Positions 34,956 to 44,210 are shown, numbered from the stretch's first letter. The stretch: DNA of 64,000 nucleotides from Nocardia nova SH22a (GCF_000523235.1 NZ_CP006850.1:2976001-3040000); one strand, 5' to 3'. Numbers and translations: made by a program. The notes: generated by a model from the sequence alone, not told the origin.

Positions 34956-35891
34956 ATGGCGAACAACATCAAGACCGTGGCGGTCAAGGGCTGGGCGTGG
35001 GACATTGCCACGGACATCTACTTCCCGCCGAACTTCGACGAGTCGAAGGTGTATCCGACGATCGTCTCCGGGCACCCGACCGGCAGCTGTAAGGCGCAGA
35101 CGTCCGGCAATGTCTATGGTGCGGCGCTGGCCGAGCAGGGCTTCGTGGTGGCGGCGTTCGACGCGAGTTTCCAGGGTGACAGCGGCGGCAATCCGCGGTC
35201 GGTCGAGGAGCCCGGTTTCCGGACCAGTGATTTCAGCTTCGTGATCGACCACCTCGTGACCCTGCCGTATGTCGATGCGGACAATATCGGCGTCCTCGGG
35301 ATCTGTGGTGGTGCCGGGTACGCGGTGGCGGCGACCAAGATCGACCGCCGGATCAAGGCACTGGGGACCGTCGTCGGCAGCAATGTCGGCCGGTTGATGC
35401 GTGAGGGCTTCTCCGAGTACAACCCGATGGGCATGCTCGAGGCCATCGCGGCGCAGCGCACCGCAGAGGCGCGTGGGCAGGATCAGGTGATCAACGATCT
35501 GCTGCCGCCGTCGGTGGATGCCGCGAAGCAGGCGGGTCTCACCGATATCGACGTGGTGGAGGCCACCGAGTACTACAAGACCGATCGCGGTCAGGCTCCC
35601 GGTGGCAAGACGAGCTTCAACTTCGCTCGTCAGGCCGCGCTGGCCGATTGGGATGCCTACGACCGTGTCGAGGTGTTCCTGACCCAGCCGCTGTGCGTCG
35701 TGATCGGCGACAAGCCCGGTGCCTTCGCCTCGCAGCGGCTGAGCATGGAGCTGTACGGTCGCGCGGCGTCGAAGGACAAGCAGCTCGTCGTCGTGGAGGG
35801 CGCGTCGCACTACGACCTGTACGACAAGCCGGGTCCGACCGGTGTGGCGCTGGAGAATCTGGTGCCGTTCTTCCACAAGCACCTGGGCTGA
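34956..35891 (+). CDS. DLH/YcjY-like alpha/beta hydrolase with Cys nucleophile
   Basis: 311 residues, clear paralogue of the preceding gene: shared blocks include VSGHPTGSCKAQTSG, GFVVAAFDASFQG, VTLPYVDADN, GICGGAG (Cys117 at the nucleophile elbow), RTAEARGQD and GASHYDLYDKP. Start: ATG at 34956 with AGGAGAGGAAG just upstream, so it has a strong ribosome site. It lies beyond a terminator, so it is probably transcribed mostly from its own promoter. A tandem duplication with divergence is the simplest history. Confidence 0.82.
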   Translation: MANNIKTVAVKGWAWDIATDIYFPPNFDESKVYPTIVSGHPTGSCKAQTSGNVYGAALAEQGFVVAAFDASFQGDSGGNPRSVEEPGFRTSDFSFVIDHLVTLPYVDADNIGVLGICGGAGYAVAATKIDRRIKALGTVVGSNVGRLMREGFSEYNPMGMLEAIAAQRTAEARGQDQVINDLLPPSVDAAKQAGLTDIDVVEATEYYKTDRGQAPGGKTSFNFARQAALADWDAYDRVEVFLTQPLCVVIGDKPGAFASQRLSMELYGRAASKDKQLVVVEGASHYDLYDKPGPTGVALENLVPFFHKHLG

Positions 35892-35905
35892 CCGACCCGA
35901 TACGC

Positions 35906-35943
35906 GGAGCGAGGGCCACCGGAATTCCGGCGGTCCTCGCTCC
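35906..35943 (+). terminator. Strong Rho-independent terminator
   Basis: 17-bp stem with two mismatches (GGAGCGAGG...CCTCGCTCC) around AATT, followed by TTTCTC, 15 bases after the second hydrolase stop. Confidence 0.8.
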
Positions 35944-36041
35944 TTTCTCGCGCTGTGCGCCCGGTGTGGTCGTGGCGCCGGACAACTCCATCCCGATCGG
36001 CCGGAGGCGGAGAAAATGAGAATCGACCTCTTGTCGCAACA

Positions 36042-36063
36042 CTATATGTTATGCATTATATAG
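36042..36063. promoter_or_regulatory. AT-rich inverted repeat upstream of ADH/ALDH operon
   Basis: Perfect 6-bp arms CTATAT/ATATAG enclose GTTATGCATT. It contains TATATGTTATGC, a 10/12 match to the AATATATTATGC element found at 57254 and 61959 and nearly at 46373. Confidence 0.5.
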
Positions 36064-36206
36064 CGATCTGTCGTGCGTAAGGAACTGCGCAGGGAAGGGC
36101 CGGGGAGGGCTGGGACGGCGTCGGAGATCGAGAGGGCCACAGGCCGCCGCCGTGACCCTCGCCCGGGACGCGTTCCGGGCCGGTTGGAGCGAGACGAGGA
36201 GACGAT

Positions 36207-37337
36207 ATGAAAACGACCGCCGCCATCCTGTGGGAGGCTCCCGGCACCTGGGACGTCCGCGAGGTGGACCTCGACGAACCGCGTGCGGGCGAAGTCCTGG
36301 TCAAGGTGATGGCGTCGGGACTGTGTCACTCCGACGACCATTTCGCCAAGGGCGACATGCAGTTCCACTCCTATCCGGCGTGCGGAGGCCACGAGGGCGC
36401 GGGAATCGTCGAGGCGGTCGGCCCCGGTGTCACCCGCGTCCGGCCCGGCGACCATGTGGTGACGTCGTTCATCGCGGCGTGCGGCCACTGCCGGATGTGT
36501 GTCACCGGACATCAGAACCTGTGCGACGCGGGGCACCTCATCACCGTCGGCACCCGTCCCGACGGCACCTTCCGGATGCACGCCGACGGGCGTGGCGTCG
36601 CGCAGAACGCCTGCCTGTCGACGTTCTCGGAATGGACGACGGTGCCGCAGGAATGTGTGGTGAAGATCGGCGACGACGTCCCGTTCGAGACCGCGGCCAT
36701 CGTCGGATGCGCGGTCCCGACCGGGTGGGGGTCCTCGACGCGGGCCGCGGATATCGACGTGGGCGATGTGGTGGTCGTGGTCGGCACCGGCGGCATCGGC
36801 ATGAGCGCGGTGCAGGGCGCGGGGTTCCGCGGCGCCGGTCGCGTGATCGCCGTGGATCCGGTCGAGATGAAGCGCAACCTCGCGCTGAAGCTGGGCGCCA
36901 CCGACGCCACCGAAACCATCGCGGAGGCAGGTGATCTCGCTCGTTCCCTCACGAACGGTCAGGGCGCCGACGCCGTCGTCGTCTGTATCGGGGTGCCGAC
37001 GCGGGAGCAACTGGCCGAATCGTATGCGGCGCTGGGCAAACGCGGAACGCTGGTGGTGACCAGCGCCGCGCCGCACACCCTCACCGACATCCACGTGCCG
37101 GTACTGGATCTGACCATGAGCGAGAAGCGCATTCAGGGTGCGCTCTACGGTATGGCGGGCCCGCAGCACGAGGTTCCGACCCTGCTCGATCTCTACCGGC
37201 GCGGTGCGTTGAAGCTCGACGAGATGATCACTCGCACATATCAATTGGAGCAGGTGAACGAGGCCTATGAGGATATGCACGCCGGTCTGAACATCCGCGG
37301 CGTCATCAGTTTCGACGGTCGTCACGAGACCCGTTGA
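36207..37337 (+). CDS. NDMA-dependent-type zinc alcohol dehydrogenase
   Basis: 376 residues, MDR-type. Catalytic zinc ligands are Cys40, His62 and Cys168; the structural zinc set is Cys92, Cys95, Cys98, Cys106 (CGHCRMC...C). The nucleotide motif GTGGIG is at residues 193-198. The stretches TSFIAACGHCRMCVTGHQNLCD and CAVPTGWGSSTRAADIDVGD match the actinobacterial NDMA-dependent alcohol dehydrogenases, which carry tightly bound NADH and are thought to use mycofactocin for recycling. Start: ATG at 36207 with GAGGAGACG. It is followed after 20 bp by an ALDH, giving alcohol to acid. No mycofactocin biosynthesis gene is in the window. Confidence 0.87.
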   Translation: MKTTAAILWEAPGTWDVREVDLDEPRAGEVLVKVMASGLCHSDDHFAKGDMQFHSYPACGGHEGAGIVEAVGPGVTRVRPGDHVVTSFIAACGHCRMCVTGHQNLCDAGHLITVGTRPDGTFRMHADGRGVAQNACLSTFSEWTTVPQECVVKIGDDVPFETAAIVGCAVPTGWGSSTRAADIDVGDVVVVVGTGGIGMSAVQGAGFRGAGRVIAVDPVEMKRNLALKLGATDATETIAEAGDLARSLTNGQGADAVVVCIGVPTREQLAESYAALGKRGTLVVTSAAPHTLTDIHVPVLDLTMSEKRIQGALYGMAGPQHEVPTLLDLYRRGALKLDEMITRTYQLEQVNEAYEDMHAGLNIRGVISFDGRHETR

Positions 37338-37357
37338 ATCGCGGAAGGAGAACGACG

Positions 37358-38833
37358 ATGGCCGAGGTCTACGGCGTGACCGCCACGGACGCCGCCTGTT
37401 TCATCGATGGCAAGTGGGTGGTGGGCGACTCGGTCTCGATGTCCACCCTGAACCCCTCCACCGAGGAGGTGCTGTACGAGGCGCCTTCGGCGAGCGAAGC
37501 GCAGGTCGCCGCGGCGCTGGACGCGGCTGCTCGTGCCTTCCACGGCGGTGAGTGGAGCCGTACCGACGCGGCCGAACGGTCGAGGCTGCTGCATCGGCTC
37601 GCCGACCTGATCGAGCGCGATGCCGACGATCTGATGCGACTCGTCGCCGCGGAGGTCGGTACGGCGGTGAGTACCGCCCAGCAGCAGGTCCACGGGCCGA
37701 TCGGCTTTCTGCGGTGGTTCGCCGATGCCGCCGTCCGCGGTCCCGCCGACGGGGCGGAGCAACATCTGCCGCTGCACCACGTGCCGGTCACCACGAGCAG
37801 CATGTTGCTGCGGGAGCCCGCGGGCGTGGTCGCGGCGATCACGGCGTACAACTATCCGATCATGCTGTGCGCGTGGAAACTCGGGCCCGCGCTGGCGTCC
37901 GGGTGCTCGACCCTGCTGGTGCCCTCGCCGAAGGCGCTGCTGTGCACGATCGCCTTCGTCCGGTTGATGGAGGAAGCCGGATTCCCGCCCGGCGCTGTCA
38001 ACATGGTGTTCGGGACACCGGCGGTGACCGAGCAGATCGTCGGCTCACCACAGGTGGACCTCGTATCGTTCACCGGATCGGCGGCGGTCGGCAGCAGGAT
38101 CCAGATACTCGCGGCCCCGAACCTGACCAAGGTCGTCCTCGAACTCGGTGGTAAATCACCGAATCTGCTGCTGCCCGGCGTCGACGTCGACTCGACCATC
38201 GCGGGCTCGGCGCTGCGTTTCTGCCTCAATGCCGGGCAGGCGTGCGGGGCGACCACCCGATCCCTGGTGCCGCGCAACGTCTTCGACGAATTCGTCGAGA
38301 AGTCCGCGGCCTACATGGCCGCGCTCCCGGTCGGTGACGCCAACGACCCGGCCACGACCGTCGGCCCGCTGATCACCGGCGAGCATCTGCGCGGCGTCGA
38401 AGGCTACATCGAGCGCTCGGTGGCCCAGGGCGGCCGCGTCGTCATCGGCGGCGCCCGCCCCGCGGGTCTCACCCGCGGCTACTTCCTGGAACCCACCCTG
38501 ATCACCGGTGTCGACAACACCGCCGAACTGGCCCAGGAAGAACTGTTCGCACCGGTGAGCGTGGTGCTTCCGTACGACTCGGTAGACGACGCCGTCCGCA
38601 TCGCCAACCAATCCCGCTACGCCCTGAACGCCAACATCTGGGGCGAGACGGCCGAGGCGATCGAGGTGGCCCGGCGCATCCGCTCGGGCACGGTGACGAT
38701 CAACGGCGGCGGCGGACGCCGCCTGGACGCGCCGTGGGGCGGGCCCGGGCATTCGGGCATCGGCCGCGAATGCGGTGAGGAAGGGTACCGAGAGTTCTTC
38801 GAGGTCAAGCACGTTCAGTGGGTGGTGCGGTAG
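37358..38833 (+). CDS. Aldehyde dehydrogenase
   Basis: 491 residues. Active-site residues Asn165 (AYNYP), Glu262 (LELGG) and Cys296 (NAGQACGATT). FTGSAAVGS is the cofactor loop. Start: ATG at 37358 with GGAAGGAG 9 bases upstream; a frame open 24 bases earlier lacks one. Works after the ADH in the same operon and probably oxidises its aldehyde product. Ends before a strong hairpin at 38849. Confidence 0.92.
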   Translation: MAEVYGVTATDAACFIDGKWVVGDSVSMSTLNPSTEEVLYEAPSASEAQVAAALDAAARAFHGGEWSRTDAAERSRLLHRLADLIERDADDLMRLVAAEVGTAVSTAQQQVHGPIGFLRWFADAAVRGPADGAEQHLPLHHVPVTTSSMLLREPAGVVAAITAYNYPIMLCAWKLGPALASGCSTLLVPSPKALLCTIAFVRLMEEAGFPPGAVNMVFGTPAVTEQIVGSPQVDLVSFTGSAAVGSRIQILAAPNLTKVVLELGGKSPNLLLPGVDVDSTIAGSALRFCLNAGQACGATTRSLVPRNVFDEFVEKSAAYMAALPVGDANDPATTVGPLITGEHLRGVEGYIERSVAQGGRVVIGGARPAGLTRGYFLEPTLITGVDNTAELAQEELFAPVSVVLPYDSVDDAVRIANQSRYALNANIWGETAEAIEVARRIRSGTVTINGGGGRRLDAPWGGPGHSGIGRECGEEGYREFFEVKHVQWVVR

Positions 38834-38848
38834 GCGCCCGCGGTTCAT

Positions 38849-38886
38849 TGGACGGGTCGGCCTCCAGTCAGGGGCCGACCCGTCCA
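38849..38886. terminator. Bidirectional hairpin terminator
   Basis: Perfect 14-bp stem (TGGACGGGTCGGCC and complement) with a 10-nt loop between the convergent ALDH and XRE genes. Confidence 0.82.
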
Positions 38887-38926
38887 CCGCGCTGCGGGAC
38901 GACATCGGTACCGGCGGCGCAGATAC

Positions 38927-40078
38927 TCACGCTCGCGATCGAAGAAGTTGTTGCGTCTGGTTACCCTCGATCTCGGCCATGAGCAGTCGAAGCGTCAGTG
39001 AGTGTTTCTCCGGGGGGAGCGCCTCCAGAGCGGCATGCGCGACCTTCACGCCTTCGGCCCGGTCCCCGGCGCGCACCAGCATCAAGCCCTGATGCATATC
39101 GAGATGCGTGCGGAATCGGGGCAGCTCCGGTGGCAGCTCGGCGCGAGCGGCTTCCTGAGCCCTGACCGCCGTGCGTTCATCGCCGAGGCGCGCCGCCAGC
39201 AGCGACAGGAATACGTTCACCCGCCACCACGGCACGGCATAATCCGATGTCTGCTCATCCGAGCCGGACTTGTCGAACTCCCGTCGGCCGGTGTTGATCA
39301 GTCCCACCGCCGTCACCTGGTCGCCCTGAATCGCTGCCGCATGGGCCTTGCCCCACAACGCATTCAGGCGCCCGAGGCTGGGCTTGTCGCTGATTGCCAG
39401 TGCTTGGTCCGCGAATTCCCGTGCGTTCTCCAGCCCGGCGCCTTCGTACCCGAGGGCGATCGCCGCGCGGCCTCGAACCCATATCCGGATATCGTTGTCC
39501 TCGGACCGGTCGGCAGCGGTGGCGGCCATGCGGTACCAGTTGAGCGCCTTCTCACCGTCGGACCCGGGATAGGTCTTGGCGAACAACGTCATCATGCGTG
39601 CCGCGATGGCCCACAGGCGCGGGCTGTCCAATTGCTGTTGCAGCGTAACGAGATCCGCCGCCAAGCGGCGCTGAATGTCCGCCGCCCCCATGCTCATGTA
39701 GTCGGTGCCATAGCGGGCCAACGCGGCTTCCCACTCGTCGATCGAGGGGCCGCGATTGTCCAGTCGTGCCGAAAAGCCTTGGGCGAGAATGTCCGAAGCT
39801 ACCACCGGCGCGATGGATGTAGCCGCCAACTGGGATAGAAACGCGCGCCTGTTCGTGTCGTCCTCCAATGTCGCCGGCGGGCACTCCAGTACCGCCGCCA
39901 GATGCCGTAACCAGAACGGCGAGGGCGAGTACTTCCCCGACTCCCACCGCCGAGAGATGTACTCGCGCGTGATCGTCGCGCCGGAGTGGGCAGTCAGTTC
40001 GTCGGCCAATCGACCCTGAGACCACCCACGCGCTTGGCGAAGCTCCCGAATCAGTTGCCCGACCGCCGCCTGAGTCAT
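38927..40078 (-). CDS. XRE-family regulator with helical repeat domain
   Basis: 383 residues. An N-terminal helix-turn-helix (about 5-70: LIRELRQARGWSQGRLADELTAHSGATITREYISRRWESG) is followed by a long alpha-helical region (about 100-375) that looks TPR-like, as in Streptomyces-type XRE regulators. No membrane segment. Start: ATG at 40078 directly before the helix-turn-helix. Divergent from a small two-gene unit at 40348. It differs in kind from the catabolic neighbours, so this 2-kb block may be an independent island. Confidence 0.85.
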   Translation of the reverse strand: MTQAAVGQLIRELRQARGWSQGRLADELTAHSGATITREYISRRWESGKYSPSPFWLRHLAAVLECPPATLEDDTNRRAFLSQLAATSIAPVVASDILAQGFSARLDNRGPSIDEWEAALARYGTDYMSMGAADIQRRLAADLVTLQQQLDSPRLWAIAARMMTLFAKTYPGSDGEKALNWYRMAATAADRSEDNDIRIWVRGRAAIALGYEGAGLENAREFADQALAISDKPSLGRLNALWGKAHAAAIQGDQVTAVGLINTGRREFDKSGSDEQTSDYAVPWWRVNVFLSLLAARLGDERTAVRAQEAARAELPPELPRFRTHLDMHQGLMLVRAGDRAEGVKVAHAALEALPPEKHSLTLRLLMAEIEGNQTQQLLRSRA

Positions 40079-40140
40079 AACTCAATCTTGCCCGTGGTTG
40101 CGGGGCCTGCGGAAGGTTAAGTGCACTCCAGGAACGAAAG

Positions 40141-40226
40141 TGCCACCCCCACTGCCACTATCGAACAGGTAAGACAGTCGACGCCGATCGCCGGACCGTG
40201 GGTGCCACCTCAGCTGCCACTGTCGA
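40141..40226. repeat. 24-bp imperfect direct repeat (two copies)
   Basis: Copies at 40141-40164 and 40203-40226 share 19 of 24 bases; each contains TGCCAC twice, 12 bp apart. They lie 62 bp apart in the divergent promoter region of the XRE gene, so they are good candidates for XRE binding sites. Confidence 0.6.
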
Positions 40227-40347
40227 CGTCGAGGACGTCGGCGACATGCTGGTCATGGCCCCGATAGCGGGTTGCACCAGCCGGCTCGCTGTAGTCCCTG
40301 CTATCGGGCGCCATTCCCAAACCAAATTCTTCGGACAGGGGTGGAGT

Positions 40348-40650
40348 GTGCGGTGGCAACCAACAGCGTTCGGGTGGATCGATCCCGACGCGAGTACGGC
40401 GCCCGACTGGGATGCTGCTCAGATCCGTCGGCTGTGTCGTCAGCTCGGTTACACGCTGATCTGGGCGGACACACCGACAATTCGACTGATCGACCGAGTT
40501 CGCGACGCCGACGTCGACGCGGTCGTACTGCCGACGGCAAACCACCTGGACCCGCTCACGATCAACAACCTGATGCATCTCGCAGATGTCGAGCTTGTTT
40601 GTCCGCGGCTGTCGTTTGCCCGATGGTCGGCCGTGGGTGTGGTCGGATGA
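40348..40650 (+). CDS. Hypothetical protein, conserved-looking
   Basis: 100 residues from the GTG at 40348, which has AGGGG 7 bases upstream. An earlier GTG at 40198 lies inside the direct repeats and is rejected as a start. The protein has an alternating alpha/beta pattern (AQIRRLCRQLGYTLIWAD, DADVDAVVLPTANHLDPLTINNLMHLADVELVCPRLSFARW). That pattern faintly recalls a serine-recombinase catalytic domain without the serine region, but I cannot confirm this. Its stop overlaps the next gene's start by 4 bp. No function assigned. Confidence 0.55.
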   Translation: MRWQPTAFGWIDPDASTAPDWDAAQIRRLCRQLGYTLIWADTPTIRLIDRVRDADVDAVVLPTANHLDPLTINNLMHLADVELVCPRLSFARWSAVGVVG

Positions 40651-40802
40651 GCTGGCAGGCCGGGCTCGTCGTGGCAATTCTGGTGCCCTTGCTGGTGTTC
40701 GTCGTTACGGTGTGCTGGCCCGACCGCGTTCCCAAAGGCCGGTCGGCTGAGGAGATTCGAGCACGTCTCGACGCTGGCGAGGACGAGGATCCGTTACGGT
40801 GA
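40647..40802 (+). CDS. Small single-pass membrane protein
   Basis: 51 residues. One hydrophobic helix, about residues 5-23 (AGLVVAILVPLLVFVVTVC), then a charged tail with KGRSAEEIRARLDAGEDED. Start: ATG at 40647 overlapping the upstream stop (ATGA), which supports a real gene despite the short length. It forms a pair with the 100-residue protein and is followed by a terminator. The function is unknown. Confidence 0.55.
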   Translation: MSWQAGLVVAILVPLLVFVVTVCWPDRVPKGRSAEEIRARLDAGEDEDPLR

Positions 40803-40811
40803 GATGAGCGC

Positions 40812-40839
40812 GGTCCCTACCGCCGCAGCGGTAGGGACC
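40812..40839. terminator. Bidirectional hairpin terminator
   Basis: Perfect 12-bp stem GGTCCCTACCGC/GCGGTAGGGACC with a CGCA loop, between the convergent small membrane protein and acyl-CoA dehydrogenase genes. Confidence 0.82.
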
Positions 40840-40890
40840 TACGTCGTTCGTTCGGATGGGTACGAGATCGCGGTACGTCCGCGAAATCCC

Positions 40891-42060
40891 TTAGCCCAGG
40901 TTCTTTTTCGCCTGGCGAACCAGACCCCCGCCGATGATCAACCGTTGGATTTCGCTGGTGCCCTCGTACAGGCGCAGCAGGCGCACGTCGCGGTAGATTC
41001 GTTCGACGGGCATCTCGCGCATGTAGCCGGAGCCGCCGTGGACCTGGACTGCCTTGTCCGCTACCTCGCCGACCATTTCGGTGCAGTAGAGCTTGGCTAC
41101 CGAGGGGGCGATGCGGCGGTCTTCCTCCGATACCCATTTGGCGGCGGCGTCGCGTACCAGCGCTCGGCCTGCCATCACGCCGGTCTGCATATCGGCGAGA
41201 TGTGCTTGGACGAGCTGGAAGTCGCCGATCGGGGTGCCGCCCTGGGTGGCGGTGGCGGCGTGGCGCAGGGACTCGTCGAGGGCGCGCTGGGCCGAGCCGA
41301 CGGCCAGGGCGGCGATGTGCACGCGGCCGCGGGCCAGGGAGATCATCGCGGCCCGGTAGCCGACGTCGACGCTGCCGCCGACCAGGGCCGACGCGGGAAC
41401 CCGGACGCCGTCGAAGTGGACGTCGGCCGTCCAGGCGCCCTCCTGGCCCATCTTGCGGTCGTGGTCGTCCACGGAGACGCCGGGGGTGTCGGCGGGAACC
41501 AGGAAGACCGCGATGCCGGGGCCGTCGGCGTCGGCGGGACGGGTGCGGGCGAAGGTCACGAAGAGGTTGGCGAGCGGCGAGTTCGTGATGAAGCACTTCG
41601 CCCCGTCGATCACCCAGTCGCCGTTGTCCTGCTGAACTGCCTTGGTGCGCAGCCCGGCCGGGTTGGAGCCCGCGCCGGGTTCGGTGAGCGCGAACGACGC
41701 GACCACCTCGCCGGAGGCGATGCGCTCGAGCCATTCCTTCTTCTGCTCGTCGGTGCCGAAGTTCACCAGCACCTGCCCGGCGATGCCGTTGTTGGTGCCG
41801 AACATCGACCGCAGCGCGAGCGTGGTGTAGCCGAACTCCATGGCCAGTTCCACGTCCTGGGCCAGGTCGAGGCCCAGCCCGCCCCACTCCTGCGGAATGG
41901 CGTATCCGAACAGGCCCATGTCCTTGCACGCCTGGCGGATGTCGTCGGGTATCGCGTCGTTGTCGGCGATGTCCCGTTCGCGCGGCACGACGCGGGTGCG
42001 CACGAACCGCTGCACCTGTTCCAGGATCTGCGCGAAATCCTCTGCACTTACCTCGGACAT
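40891..42060 (-). CDS. Acyl-CoA dehydrogenase
   Basis: 389 residues, complete. FALTEPGAGSNPAGLRTKAV and CFITNSPLANLFVTFART are the FAD/substrate strands; VQVHGGSGYMREMPVERIYRDVRLLRLYEGTSEIQRLII carries the catalytic Glu in YEGT. Start: ATG at 42060 with AGGTGG upstream; the open frame runs further upstream but is not family sequence. Last gene of the CitE-thiolase-flavoenzyme-hydratase-dehydrogenase operon, though the 196-bp gap before it may hold its own promoter and the palindrome at 42123. Confidence 0.92.
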   Translation of the reverse strand: MSEVSAEDFAQILEQVQRFVRTRVVPRERDIADNDAIPDDIRQACKDMGLFGYAIPQEWGGLGLDLAQDVELAMEFGYTTLALRSMFGTNNGIAGQVLVNFGTDEQKKEWLERIASGEVVASFALTEPGAGSNPAGLRTKAVQQDNGDWVIDGAKCFITNSPLANLFVTFARTRPADADGPGIAVFLVPADTPGVSVDDHDRKMGQEGAWTADVHFDGVRVPASALVGGSVDVGYRAAMISLARGRVHIAALAVGSAQRALDESLRHAATATQGGTPIGDFQLVQAHLADMQTGVMAGRALVRDAAAKWVSEEDRRIAPSVAKLYCTEMVGEVADKAVQVHGGSGYMREMPVERIYRDVRLLRLYEGTSEIQRLIIGGGLVRQAKKNLG

Positions 42061-42122
42061 GTGGTCCACCTTTCCGCCGGATCGGCATTGCGCGTGCGCA
42101 CCGGCACGGTTGATTGGAATAT

Positions 42123-42135
42123 GTTGTGAAACAAC
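42123..42135. promoter_or_regulatory. Short inverted repeat, putative operator
   Basis: GTTGTGAAACAAC: 5-bp arms around GAA, 63 bp before the acyl-CoA dehydrogenase start in the gap between it and the hydratase. Confidence 0.35.
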
Positions 42136-42256
42136 GAGGTTCGCCTCGATGCCGTTTCCGTAGATGTCAACCCGTGCCGACGCCGCGGATACGTCCGGGC
42201 CGGCTGCCGCTGCCCGCGGTGTGAGCGAAGCGGCGGTTGCCCGGGGCCGAATCCGG

Positions 42257-43051
42257 TCACGGGAAGTTCGGCTCCCGCTTCTCCCGGTGGGAGGCAACGC
42301 CTTCCACGACATCCGGACCGCCGAAGCCGTAGAACTCGAGCCCCAGGGAGGCGTCGAAGATCGGCATCGCCTGCCGGTACCAGCCGTTGAGCGACATCTT
42401 GGTGCCCTGGATTCCGGTGCGCGAACCGGCGGCGAGGCGGCGCGCGAAATCCATCGCCGTCTCGTGCACGGCATCGTCATCGACGCACACCGACACCATG
42501 CCGATGCGTTCGGCCTCCTCACCGGTCATCACCTCGTTGAGCAGCAGGTGATATTTGGCCTTGGCCATCGAGGTCAGCAGCGGCCAGCAGATCGCTGCGT
42601 GATCGCCCGCGGCGACGCCGAGGCGGGTGTGCCCGTCGATGATCTTGGCGCGCCGGCCCGCCACCGAGATGTCGGCCAGCATCGCCGCGACCAGTCCGGC
42701 GCCCACGGCGGGCCCGTTGATCGCGGAGACGATCGGCTGCGGCACCTCGATGATGTTGCGCACCAGATCCCGCGCCTCCCGCATCACCCGGGTGCGGGAA
42801 CCGTACGCGCCGATCATGTCCTCGATCAGATCGAAGCTGCCACCGGCCGAGAACGCGCGATCACCCGCTCCGCGGATCACCACGGCGCGCACGGACTCGT
42901 CCAGTCCGATCGCGGGCCAGATGTCGGCCAGATCCCGATGCGCGTCCGGACCCACCGCGTTGAGGTTCGGACCGCTCAGCGTGATCTGGAGAATCCCGTC
43001 CTCCGGCCGGTCCACCACGAGGGCTTCGAAGCGCTTGTAGTCGTCGGTCAT
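42257..43051 (-). CDS. Enoyl-CoA hydratase/isomerase family protein
   Basis: 264 residues, crotonase fold. Oxyanion-hole segments [13 protein letters not shown] and [46 protein letters not shown] covers the catalytic loop region, where the usual Glu pair is not evident, so hydratase activity is uncertain and another crotonase reaction is possible. Start: ATG at 43051 with GGAAGGAAG. It is cotranscribed between the flavoenzyme and the acyl-CoA dehydrogenase. Confidence 0.87.
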   Translation of the reverse strand: MTDDYKRFEALVVDRPEDGILQITLSGPNLNAVGPDAHRDLADIWPAIGLDESVRAVVIRGAGDRAFSAGGSFDLIEDMIGAYGSRTRVMREARDLVRNIIEVPQPIVSAINGPAVGAGLVAAMLADISVAGRRAKIIDGHTRLGVAAGDHAAICWPLLTSMAKAKYHLLLNEVMTGEEAERIGMVSVCVDDDAVHETAMDFARRLAAGSRTGIQGTKMSLNGWYRQAMPIFDASLGLEFYGFGGPDVVEGVASHREKREPNFP

Positions 43052-43087
43052 GACTTCCTTCCGATCTCGTCGTGTCGTCCCACCGTC

Positions 43088-44173
43088 TCAGCTCGCGTAG
43101 CGGACGCGGTCCTTCGCGGCGTCGAGCGCGGTCACGGTTTCCGCCACGAGGCGCGCCAGCACATCCGCGGCGGGGGAGATGTCGCGGATCAGGCCCGAGC
43201 CCTGCCCGGCGGGCAGCGCCTGCTGATCCTTCAGATCCGCTGCGGCGGCGGCGAATCGGGCCGGACCGATCGCTACGCGCTGCTTCGGGTAGCCGAGCAG
43301 CTGGTCCTCGTAACCCTTCCACAGGCTGGTGAACTTGTTCTGCAGCTGCCGGACGTAGAGACCGTCGAAGATCAGCGAGCGGATCGTGGTGTCGTGGTCG
43401 GCCTCGACGATGGACTGCTTGTAGTTCGGTCCGACGCTGGATTCCTCGGTGTTGATGAACCGGGTGCCGACCCACGCACCTTGGGCGCCCTGGGTGAGCA
43501 CGGCCGCGATCTGGTCACCGGTGACGATGCCGCCCGCCGCGACCACCGGCACGGTCGCGAAGTCCAGCACCTCCTGCAGCAGGGTGATCAGGCCGACGTC
43601 ACCGGTGTGACCGCCGCCCTCGGTGCCCTGCACGACGACGATATCGGTGCCGTTCCGAATGGCCCGCTTCGCATGCGAGGCGCGCCCGACCATCGAGATG
43701 GTCTTCGCACCCCACCGGTGCGCGTGCTCGACCGCCCACTCCGGGGTGCCCAGCGCGCAGGCGATGACCTCGACGCCGTACTGCTCGCATATGTCCATCT
43801 TGCGCTTGGCGTCCTCGATGCCCATCGCCTGATCGTCGACGGGAACGACCTCGACGCCTTGGGCCTCGATCTCCTTCTGCAACGCCTTGATCGGCTCCGG
43901 CAGATCGGCCGGATCGACCGGTTCGGGCTTCTCCGGCGCCCGGGGCGGGAAGCCGATGTCGACGCACAGCGGCTTGTCGGTGATGCTGCGGACGTACTTG
44001 ATCTCCGCCTCGACCCGCTCGGGGGTGGGGGAGATGGCGGCGATGGTGCCGAGACCGCCCGCGGCCGAGACCGCCGCCGCGAGCGGGCCGAAGGCGACGC
44101 CGCCCATACCCGCCTGCAGGATCGGGTACTCGATGTTCAGCAGATCGCACAGATCCGTCTTCAGTGTTGCCAT
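43088..44173 (-). CDS. NAD(P)H/FMN oxidoreductase, nitronate monooxygenase family
   Basis: 361 residues with the TIM-barrel signature of the nitronate monooxygenase/2-nitropropane dioxygenase family: YPILQAGMGGVAFGPLAAAVSAAGGLG at the N-terminus, QGTEGGGHTGDVGLITLLQEV for the FMN phosphate, and AAGGIVTGDQIAAVLTQGAQGAWVGTRFI. Start: ATG at 44173 with GGAGAAA. Nearly all actinobacterial members have unknown substrates; some act in fatty-acid or nitro-compound metabolism. Position in a beta-oxidation operon suggests an enoate or acyl-CoA substrate rather than a nitro compound. Confidence 0.87.
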   Translation of the reverse strand: MATLKTDLCDLLNIEYPILQAGMGGVAFGPLAAAVSAAGGLGTIAAISPTPERVEAEIKYVRSITDKPLCVDIGFPPRAPEKPEPVDPADLPEPIKALQKEIEAQGVEVVPVDDQAMGIEDAKRKMDICEQYGVEVIACALGTPEWAVEHAHRWGAKTISMVGRASHAKRAIRNGTDIVVVQGTEGGGHTGDVGLITLLQEVLDFATVPVVAAGGIVTGDQIAAVLTQGAQGAWVGTRFINTEESSVGPNYKQSIVEADHDTTIRSLIFDGLYVRQLQNKFTSLWKGYEDQLLGYPKQRVAIGPARFAAAAADLKDQQALPAGQGSGLIRDISPAADVLARLVAETVTALDAAKDRVRYAS

Positions 44174-44210
44174 GGGTTTCTCCTTGGATGACGGTGAGCG
44201 AGCGGGCTTT

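Noticed and set aside
40198..40347. N-terminal extension of the 100-residue hypothetical protein
   Set aside because: The extension runs through the second 24-bp direct repeat, and the GTG at 40348 has the better ribosome site.
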